From NCBI GenBank assembly GCA_002315715.1, contig DCHY01000016.1, positions 1 through 13,291 on the forward strand: a stretch of 13,291 bases of DNA. Direction: 5' to 3'. The position numbers were made by a program, and so were the translations under genes. A model generated the notes under the pieces. The model saw nothing but the letters and a program-made list of their open reading frames with translations, had not been told where the DNA came from and searched no databases. Shown piece after piece: positions 6,084-11,952 of the stretch. The stretch's first letter is position 1; each line of letters opens with the position of its first letter. This stretch comes from Clostridiales bacterium UBA1740 (GTDB lineage Bacteria; Bacillota; Clostridia; Oscillospirales; CAG-272).

Positions 6084-6170
6084 GGCGAGAGCCGTGGCAA
6101 AACTATATTTGCCGTTTTACGGCAAGTGATGAGTGATGAGTGATATGGCAAAACTACGTTTTGCAGTTGG
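6084..6170 (+). repeat. 87-bp direct repeat, copy 2
   Basis: Second copy of the 5911-5997 unit. It ends 40 bases before the VOC gene start, so this repeat forms that gene's upstream region. I see no consensus promoter between the repeat and the gene. Confidence 0.9.
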
Positions 6171-6210
6171 AATATTCTAAAAAGAATCGACAATGGAAAG
6201 GGGAAAAACA

Positions 6211-6573
6211 ATGGACGTCAAAGTCATTTATTTCACTATTATCGTCAAAAATTTGAAAGAGTCGGTAGACTTTTATCAAAACGTCTTAGGTCTAAAAGAA
6301 GGATATCACGTTGATTTTCCTTTTGGCGGACTTACGATTATGAATTCCTCCGGCGCGTCTATTGAACTCATTGAAGCGCCTCAATTTCCCTTAGGTTTTT
6401 ATTCCATAGCTACCGACGTAGACGACCTCGATTCCGCCATTGAAGAAATCAAATCCAAAGGCGGAACGTTCGTAGGAGAAATCATCCCTACCACCGTCGG
6501 AAGACAAATTTTTATGTTGGATAACAATCAAAACAGAATCTGTTTAATGGAACACTCAAAGAAAAAACTATAA
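6211..6573 (+). CDS. VOC/glyoxalase-fold protein
   Basis: This 120-aa protein belongs to the vicinal oxygen chelate superfamily, which includes glyoxalases, extradiol dioxygenases and fosfomycin or bleomycin resistance proteins. The start at 6211 is preferred over the in-frame ATG at 6193 because GAAAGGGG lies just upstream of it. The fold is clear: VIYFTIIVKNLKESVDFYQN opens repeat 1 and GFYSIATDVDDLDSAIEEIK opens repeat 2, with strands IELIE (51-55) and QNRICLMEHS near the end. The histidines usually found at the metal positions of strands 1 and 5 are missing (Phe8/Thr9 and Tyr64/Ser65), while Glu54 or Glu52 and Glu114 remain, so a classical metal-dependent lyase activity is doubtful. It looks more A+T-rich than the ATPase and operon genes to the right. 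Substrate unknown. Confidence 0.85.
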   Translation: MDVKVIYFTIIVKNLKESVDFYQNVLGLKEGYHVDFPFGGLTIMNSSGASIELIEAPQFPLGFYSIATDVDDLDSAIEEIKSKGGTFVGEIIPTTVGRQIFMLDNNQNRICLMEHSKKKL

Positions 6574-6647
6574 AGCGAAATCGAGGTATAACCTCCCATT
6601 TCAAGATACAAATGAACCTTGCCGAAAACGCAACGGTACAGCAAAAA

Positions 6648-6687
6648 CGCACAGAGTTCACGTTTGAGTTCTGTGCGATTTTCGTTT
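6648..6687 (+). terminator. Hairpin with T-rich tail between the VOC and acetyltransferase genes
   Basis: CGCACAGA pairs with TCTGTGCG (ends 6648 and 6677), with a further TCA/TGA pair inside, followed by ATTTTCGTTTTT. It can end VOC transcription. Because it lies only about 50 bases before the next start codon, it might also act as an attenuator for that gene. A weaker hairpin, GAGGT-ata-ACCTC, is at 6583-6595. Confidence 0.7.
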
Positions 6688-6726
6688 TTCGCCGTTTCGT
6701 TCCGAAATAAAAAAGAAAGGCTTGAT

Positions 6727-7470
6727 ATGGACTACATAAGAATCACGAAAGACAATATTGAAAAAGAACATATCTGCTGTGCCATGTCGGGCAGTCAAGC
6801 AAGCAAGAAAAAAGAATGGATGAAAAAGCAGTTTGACAACGGCTTGGTGTTTTATCGCAGCGCGGAAAGAGGAAAATGCTTTATCGAATACATCGACGCC
6901 GAAAACGCGTGGGCGCCGATCGATGCGCCGGGCTATCTTTTCATCAACTGTCTTTGGATTTCCGGCGCGATGAAAGGACACGGGTATTCCCGCGACCTTT
7001 TGGAATACTGTATCAAAGACGCCCTGCAAAAGGGAAAAGACGGTCTTTGTATCCTTTCTTCCCGAAAAAAGAAGGGCTTTCTTTCCGACCCGAAATATTT
7101 AGCATACAAGGGATTTCGGATTTGTGATGAAACCGCAACGGGTTTTACCCTCATGTATTTGTCCTTGACAGAAAACGGTACGGTGCCGAAGTTCAAAGAG
7201 AATGCCAAAAAAGGCACCATCCCCGAAAAAGGACTCGTGGTATTTTACACCCATCAGTGCCCGTTTACCTATTATTGGGTACCGAGAGAACAAGAAGCGC
7301 TCCGAATAATCGGCATAGAGATGAAAGCCGTATGCGTGGATTCGAAGGAGCAGGCGCAAAGCATGAGCGTGCCCGTCACGAATTATGCGCTATTCAAGGA
7401 CGGGCGATATATCACGCATGAAATACAGTCCGAAAAGAAAATCATCGAAATTGCGACGAAAAACGAATGA
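6727..7470 (+). CDS. yoaP: YoaP-like GNAT acetyltransferase with thioredoxin-like C-terminal domain
   Basis: This 247-aa protein closely fits the YoaP family known from Bacillus subtilis, a predicted N-acetyltransferase of unknown substrate. The ATG at 6727 follows an AAAGAAAGG site; a longer open frame from 6619 runs through the hairpin at 6648-6677 and is rejected. The N-terminal GNAT domain (1-145) starts DYIRITKDNIEKEHICCAMS, has the acetyl-CoA loop KGHGYS (83-88) and the family signature SDPKYLAYKGF (120-130). The C-terminal YoaP domain (about 165-247) has a thioredoxin-like layout: a strand then HQCPFTYYWVP with a single Cys178, and a cis-proline-type SVPVTNYALFKDGRYI (214-229). Length matches the family. 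It has several cysteines (17, 18, 51, 75, 95, 108, 133, 178, 203), consistent with thiol or metal chemistry, which is inference. Confidence 0.88.
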   Translation: MDYIRITKDNIEKEHICCAMSGSQASKKKEWMKKQFDNGLVFYRSAERGKCFIEYIDAENAWAPIDAPGYLFINCLWISGAMKGHGYSRDLLEYCIKDALQKGKDGLCILSSRKKKGFLSDPKYLAYKGFRICDETATGFTLMYLSLTENGTVPKFKENAKKGTIPEKGLVVFYTHQCPFTYYWVPREQEALRIIGIEMKAVCVDSKEQAQSMSVPVTNYALFKDGRYITHEIQSEKKIIEIATKNE

Positions 7471-7508
7471 TGCTTGCCCTCTCTCGGCGTCATCAAAACG
7501 ATACGCGC

Positions 7509-7543
7509 AAAAGAACCGTGCCCTGCGGCACGGTTCTTTTTTT
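7509..7543 (+). terminator. Bidirectional terminator between yoaP and the ATPase gene
   Basis: A perfect 14-bp stem (7509-7522 with 7527-7540) with a CTGC loop is flanked by an A-run on the left and a T-run on the right. It serves both converging genes; the ATPase stop codon lies at its right edge (7542-7544). Confidence 0.92.
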
Positions 7544-10064
7544 ATTTCTTTTTCAGTTTTTTATAAAGTTTGACGATTTCGTACCAAAAGACGGATACGA
7601 AAGAAAGACCGAGAACACACAAGAGTTGTTTGCCGTTCAACGCCGACAATTTTAAGAAGTCGGAAAGGGGCGAATACAGAATGACGCCAAGCAAAAGCAG
7701 CGTGCCGACGTCGACCGCCCACATGACTTTATCCTTGCAAAGACGCAAGACGGAACGGAAGGCGAAATCGTGATCCGAACTGTTGACCTGTACGAGGAAC
7801 AGATTGGCAAGCATGATGACGGACAGTCCCATGGAACGGGCAACGGGCGCGTTTGCCGCATCGCCGCCGAGGGTCAAGAAATATGCCAAGAAAGAGGAGG
7901 CAAACACCGTCATGCCCTGCAAGACGCTCTTGATGAGGAGGCTATACGAAAGGAGTTTTTCCTTCGGATGACGGGGCGGTCTTTGCATAATATCTTCTTC
8001 CGCCGGCTGACGCTCGAGGACGATGGAACAGGTGGGATCGATCAAAAGTTCGAGCAGTACGACGTGAAGCGGTAAGAGTAAAAGCGCCGTCGGGGCGATG
8101 CCGAGAAACGGAGCGAGAAGCGACGCAAAAGCGATGGGAATATGGATGGTGAAGACGTAGCCGACCGCTTTTCTGATATTATCGTAGATGCGTCTGCCGT
8201 CGTGGACGGTTTCGACGATGGTGGTGAAGTTGTCATCCATCAAAATCAAATCTGCCGCCTCGCGGGAGACCTCGCTCCCTCTTTTGCCCATGGCAATACC
8301 GATGTCGGCATATTTCAAAGCCGGGGCGTCGTTGACGCCGTCGCCCGTCATGGCGACTATCTCGCCGTTTTCCTTGAGGGCTTTGACAATGCGCATTTTG
8401 TGCGCGGGAATGACGCGTGAGAAGACGGAAACGTCCTTGACCGCTTCGCAAAGTTCTCTGTCGGTCATCTTTTCAATCATATCACCGGTGCAAATGCGGT
8501 CGCTGTGGGGGATGCCGACTTTGGCGGCAATGGCAGAGGCGGTCACGCCGTTGTCACCCGTAATCATGACGACGCGAATGCCGGCTTTGGTGCAAAGGGC
8601 AATATCGTTTTTGACGCTTTCACGGGGCGGATCGGCAAGTCCGATAAGGCCGAGGAAAGTCAAACGGCAATCCGTCAAATTGGCAGGGATTTCCGCTTCG
8701 CCGTTCGGATATCCGACGGCGACGGCAATAACGCGCAAACCTTCTTTCGACAAGGCGTCGCACTTTTCCTCTGCTCTATTTTTCTCTTCTTCCGTCAAGT
8801 CACAAACGGTGAGTATTTTCTCGGGGCTGCCTTTGGCGGCAAGGGTGAGTTTTCCGTCCCTTTGCCAAACGTGTCCCATCATTTTTAATTCATTGGTGAA
8901 AGCGTATTCATAAACGAATTTGCCGCCGAAAAGGGCTGCCTCCGAAAAGCCGCGTTCGTCGCAAAAGCGAAGCATGGCTTTTTCCATCGGATCGTACGCG
9001 TCGGTTTCGCAACCGAGTCCCATGGTTTCGATGAGAGCGTTTTCGTCGCCGTTTGCCGCCCAGGTGTCCATGACCGTCATTTGGTTCATGGTGATGGTGC
9101 CGGTCTTGTCAACGCAGAGCACCGAGACGGCGCCGAGGGTTTCCACGCTCGGCAGTTTTCGAACGAGCGAATGCTTCTTGGCAAGGCGCCAAGCACCCAT
9201 GGAAAGAAAAACGGTGAGAATGACGGGAAATTCCTCGGGAATCATCGCCATGGCGAGGGTGACGCCGGAGAGAATGCTTTCCACCAAGCGGTCCACAAAG
9301 GCGTGATCGGGGATATTAAACCACGTGATGACCGCGACGAGAACAAAGAGTAGCCCGGCGATAACGGCGCAGGTTTTCACGAGTTTTCCCGTCTGTTTTT
9401 GCAGGGGGGTATCCTCGACCGGTGCCGTGGCAATACCCATTCCGATTTTGCCGTACTCGGTTGCGGCTCCTGTCTTTTCCACTTCGACCGTCGCACTTCC
9501 CTGCGTGACGAGCGTGCCGGCGTAGCAATAATCCTTGCGCCAATAATCGCCGTCGGGGACGGCTTTTTCCGTGGTCGTTTTCCAAACGCCCTGTGCCTCT
9601 CCCGTCAGAGAGGATTCGTCAACGCACAAATCCGCACAGCGCAAAATCACGCCGTCTGCCGGGATTTTGACGCCTTCGCAAACGATCATCAAATCGCCGG
9701 GGACAAGTTGTGTCGTGTGAACGGTTTTTTCCACGCCGTCACGGATGACGGTAATCTCGGGTGCAGACAAATCTTTTAAGGCGCTTAACGTTTTGTCGGT
9801 TTTCCATTCCTGCATCACGTCGATAGAGATGATGCCGACGACGAATATCAGCATGATAGCGCCGTCTTTCGGTTCGCCGAGAACAAAATAAATGACAGCA
9901 GCAATCATCAGCAAAAGGAACATCGGCTCGCAAAGAGTATGCAGAACGGTTTTGAATAAACTGTTCTTCTTTCCGAGCGTCAGTTCGTTTTTGCCGTACT
10001 GCTGCTGTCTTTTGATAACTTCTTCTTCGGTTAGTCCAGTCAGGTTGTTTTTTTCGTTTGTCAT
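7542..10064 (-). CDS. P-type cation-transporting ATPase
   Basis: This 840-aa membrane pump couples ATP hydrolysis to cation transport. The start at 10064 is set by GGAGG 8 bases upstream; the open frame runs 111 codons further but that part is the structured leader. Motifs in order: actuator LTGEA (153-157; TGEA where TGES is usual), M4 motif PEEFP (276-280), phosphorylation site DKTGTIT with Asp319, nucleotide-binding KGSPE (411-415), TGDN (502-505) and TGDGVNDAP (573-581). There are two membrane spans at about 43-85, two at 232-290 and six after 630, ten in all as in type II pumps. Annotation pipelines would call it a calcium ATPase. However, M5 reads VFTIHIPI and M6 ELLIDPTCS, and M4 has PEEFP rather than PEGLP, so the SERCA-type calcium ligands are not all present. 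The ion is not proven; manganese or calcium export is plausible. Confidence 0.93.
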   Translation of the reverse strand: MTNEKNNLTGLTEEEVIKRQQQYGKNELTLGKKNSLFKTVLHTLCEPMFLLLMIAAVIYFVLGEPKDGAIMLIFVVGIISIDVMQEWKTDKTLSALKDLSAPEITVIRDGVEKTVHTTQLVPGDLMIVCEGVKIPADGVILRCADLCVDESSLTGEAQGVWKTTTEKAVPDGDYWRKDYCYAGTLVTQGSATVEVEKTGAATEYGKIGMGIATAPVEDTPLQKQTGKLVKTCAVIAGLLFVLVAVITWFNIPDHAFVDRLVESILSGVTLAMAMIPEEFPVILTVFLSMGAWRLAKKHSLVRKLPSVETLGAVSVLCVDKTGTITMNQMTVMDTWAANGDENALIETMGLGCETDAYDPMEKAMLRFCDERGFSEAALFGGKFVYEYAFTNELKMMGHVWQRDGKLTLAAKGSPEKILTVCDLTEEEKNRAEEKCDALSKEGLRVIAVAVGYPNGEAEIPANLTDCRLTFLGLIGLADPPRESVKNDIALCTKAGIRVVMITGDNGVTASAIAAKVGIPHSDRICTGDMIEKMTDRELCEAVKDVSVFSRVIPAHKMRIVKALKENGEIVAMTGDGVNDAPALKYADIGIAMGKRGSEVSREAADLILMDDNFTTIVETVHDGRRIYDNIRKAVGYVFTIHIPIAFASLLAPFLGIAPTALLLLPLHVVLLELLIDPTCSIVLERQPAEEDIMQRPPRHPKEKLLSYSLLIKSVLQGMTVFASSFLAYFLTLGGDAANAPVARSMGLSVIMLANLFLVQVNSSDHDFAFRSVLRLCKDKVMWAVDVGTLLLLGVILYSPLSDFLKLSALNGKQLLCVLGLSFVSVFWYEIVKLYKKLKKK

Positions 10065-10319
10065 AAAAGAATCCTCCGTTTTTAAAAAAAGCGGTAATTG
10101 ATTTCTCCTATGGCACTCGCACAAGGTCGGTGGTTCACGGGCTTTTTGAAAATAGAAAAAGCACACCCGTGAAACATACGCACTGTCCCACAGATATGCC
10201 GAAACATACTGTTGCCGCCTGCAAAGCGGCCCGGCCCCACGCCCTCTCGGGCATCGCCTGCTCAGTTTGTACTGTTGATCTCGCATTCCGCCTCGGAATG
10301 TAATGCAGTGCAAAGAGAT
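10065..10319 (-). promoter_or_regulatory. Long structured 5' leader of the ATPase gene, candidate riboswitch
   Basis: Between the promoter and the GGAGG site lie about 255 transcribed bases with no ORF and many helices (plus coordinates): 10284-10300 (7 bp), 10263-10274 (CAGT-ttgt-ACTG), 10241-10252 (GCCC-tctc-GGGC), 10214-10230 (5 bp), 10175-10198 (CATAC/ATATG plus CTGT/ACAG) and 10134-10173 (7+7 bp with a 4-base bulge). The 9-mer GAAACATAC occurs twice (10171-10179 and 10201-10209). Metal-transport ATPases are often controlled by metal riboswitches. I do not see the full conserved cores of the yybP-ykoY (manganese) or M-box classes, so the class is open. Confidence 0.6.
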
Positions 10320-10325
10320 AACAAT

Positions 10326-10354
10326 AGTATATGATGATTCTTTGATTTTGTCAA
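10326..10354 (-). promoter_or_regulatory. Promoter of the ATPase gene
   Basis: On the minus strand TTGACA (10349-10354) and TATACT (10326-10331) are spaced by 17 bases. Transcription would start near 10319, giving the long structured leader. Confidence 0.88.
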
Positions 10355-10412
10355 GTTTTTCTCGAAAATTCTTTTTCTTGCGTGTATGTATCCCCACAAA
10401 ACGGTATCAAAT

Positions 10413-10447
10413 CACGGCTCTGCCGTGTATTTCCTCTGCGCTTGCGC
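10413..10447. repeat. Two small hairpins between divergent promoters
   Basis: CACGGC-tct-GCCGTG (10413-10427) and GCGC-tt-GCGC (10438-10447) stand in tandem in the intergenic region between the ATPase and map promoters. They resemble the units of arrays A and B, but the spacer is TATTT-like and the second hairpin is short. Confidence 0.45.
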
Positions 10448-10467
10448 GGTATTCTTCTCTCTTCCTC

Positions 10468-10496
10468 TTGACAACCTCTTTCTTTTTTCGTATAAT
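10468..10496 (+). promoter_or_regulatory. Perfect consensus promoter of the map-mscL operon
   Basis: TTGACA (10468-10473) and TATAAT (10491-10496) are exact consensus boxes with a 17-base spacer. The start codon follows about 31 bases downstream, so the leader is short. Confidence 0.95.
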
Positions 10497-10527
10497 ATTA
10501 TTTTGGGAAAAAACGGAGGTGGCATAT

Positions 10528-11340
10528 TTGATACTCAACCAAGAAAAAATAGACGCACTCAAAGCGCAGAAGGCGAGTTTGCCGCCGCTCCGCTTTTTGA
10601 AAAGCGATAAACAAATCGACGGATGCCGAAAAGCAGGCGCCGTCAATTCTCTCGTGCTTGACGCCGTGGCGAAAGAAATCCAAGTCGGCATGAGCACCGA
10701 GGACATCGACCGCATCGTGATGCGAGAAACCAAGGCGCTCGGCGGTATTCCTGCCTGCCTCGGTTTTGAGGGATTTCCGAAAGCGGTTTGTACTTCCCGC
10801 AATGCCGTCATCTGTCACGGTATCCCCGACAAAAATGAAATTATCCGCGAGGGGGATATTCTGAACGTCGACTGTACGACGATTTACGACGGATATTTCG
10901 GTGATGCGTCGCGCATGTTTACCTTCGGCAATATCGGCAAGAAAGCGGAAGAACTCGTCGCCGTCACAAAAGAGGCGGTCGACCTTGCTATCTCGCACCT
11001 TGTCCCCTACGAATCCCATCTGTCGGATATCGGCTATTATATCGGCGGACTTGCCAAACGGCACGGTTTTTCCGTGGTTCGCGAAATCGGCGGTCACGGC
11101 GTCGGTCTCGAAATGCACGAAGACCCCTACGTGTGCCATCTCGGTTTTCTCGGTCGCGGCATCGTTCTTTTGCCCGGTATGATTTTTACCATCGAGCCGA
11201 TGATTTGCGAAGGAACCAACAAATTTACCGTTGACCAAAAGAACGGTTGGACGATTTACACCGCCGACCGCAAACTCTCGGCACAGGTCGAGCACGAAGT
11301 GCTTATCACCGAGACGGGTTATGAAATTTTATCAAAGTAA
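10528..11340 (+). CDS. map: Methionine aminopeptidase, type I
   Basis: This enzyme removes the initiator methionine from new proteins using a two-metal centre. I chose the TTG at 10528: GGAGG lies 8 bases upstream, no in-frame ATG fits, and the -10 box ends at 10496. The product is 270 aa. All five metal ligands are present with family spacing: Asp115, Asp126, His190, Glu223, Glu255, plus the substrate-binding His97 (VICHGIPD) and His197. The motif IGGHGVGLEMHEDP is textbook. Residues 1-25 form an N-terminal extension beyond the E. coli enzyme, with no zinc-finger cysteines. The gene is not in the usual ribosomal-protein/adk context, so it could be a second copy of the enzyme. mscL follows by 27 bases. 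Confidence 0.95.
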   Translation: MILNQEKIDALKAQKASLPPLRFLKSDKQIDGCRKAGAVNSLVLDAVAKEIQVGMSTEDIDRIVMRETKALGGIPACLGFEGFPKAVCTSRNAVICHGIPDKNEIIREGDILNVDCTTIYDGYFGDASRMFTFGNIGKKAEELVAVTKEAVDLAISHLVPYESHLSDIGYYIGGLAKRHGFSVVREIGGHGVGLEMHEDPYVCHLGFLGRGIVLLPGMIFTIEPMICEGTNKFTVDQKNGWTIYTADRKLSAQVEHEVLITETGYEILSK

Positions 11341-11367
11341 TTTTTGTTTTATCAATGGGAGGCTATT

Positions 11368-11952
11368 ATGAAAAAACTGCTTGAAGAATTCAAAAAATTT
11401 ATTTGCCGCGGAAACGTATTGGATATGGCTATCGGCGTTACGGTTGCTACCGCGTTTACCGCCGTCGTCACGGCGTTTACCAAGGCGTTTATCTCGCCGC
11501 TGCTCGCTCTTTTGACCGACGGCGCCGATATGTCTGCACTCAAATGGGTCATTCGTCCCGAGGTGACCGACGGAGAAACCGTGATCAAAGAAGAAGTGTC
11601 TCTGCTTTACGGTACCTTCGTTCAGTCCCTTATTGACTTTTTGATCATCGCGCTCGTCTTGTTCTTCGTCTTGAAAACGGCAGCGTTCTTGAATAAGCAC
11701 GCCGAAAAATTGGCAAATGAAGTCAAGGAGAATATGGAAAAAATCGCCGAGGGTGTCAAAGACAAGCTCGGAAAAGAAATCCCTGCAGAAACCCCTGCAA
11801 GCGAAGACGGTGACGTTTCCGCAACCGAAGAAACCAAGGCCGAAGCACCTGCCCCCGTTCCCTCTTTTGCCGCTTCCCAAGAAGAAATCGAACTGTTACG
11901 TGAAATTCGCGACGCTTTAATTCAGAAAAAGGATGAAGACAAACATGAATAA
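11368..11952 (+). CDS. mscL: Large-conductance mechanosensitive channel with extended C-terminus
   Basis: MscL is a homopentameric membrane channel that opens under membrane tension to release solutes during osmotic downshock. The ATG at 11368 has GGGAGG upstream. The product is 194 aa, whereas most family members are about 120-150. Residues 1-13 form the N-terminal helix; TM1 (about 14-47) starts with the hallmark RGNVLDMAIGV, though two pore glycines of E. coli MscL are Ala27 and Thr31 here. An external loop of about 40 residues follows, then TM2 (about 84-104). The extra length lies between TM2 and the terminal bundle: a charged helix (105-138) and an Ala/Pro/Glu-rich linker (139-170). The end, EEIELLREIRDALIQKK, matches the usual C-terminal bundle helix. 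The gene lies between map and a flavoprotein gene whose start it overlaps by 8 bases. Confidence 0.93.
   Translation: MKKLLEEFKKFICRGNVLDMAIGVTVATAFTAVVTAFTKAFISPLLALLTDGADMSALKWVIRPEVTDGETVIKEEVSLLYGTFVQSLIDFLIIALVLFFVLKTAAFLNKHAEKLANEVKENMEKIAEGVKDKLGKEIPAETPASEDGDVSATEETKAEAPAPVPSFAASQEEIELLREIRDALIQKKDEDKHE

Noticed and set aside
5381..6170. Possible CRISPR array
   Set aside because: The units are perfect hairpins with different sequences and the constant parts are only about 8 bases; there are no regular repeat and spacer lengths and no cas genes.
6193..6210. Upstream ATG for the VOC protein (6 residues longer)
   Set aside because: No ribosome-binding site precedes it, while the purine-rich GAAAGGGG it encodes is well placed for the ATG at 6211.
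10498..11295. 265-codon minus-strand frame opposite map
   Set aside because: Antisense shadow of a complete methionine aminopeptidase with all metal ligands.
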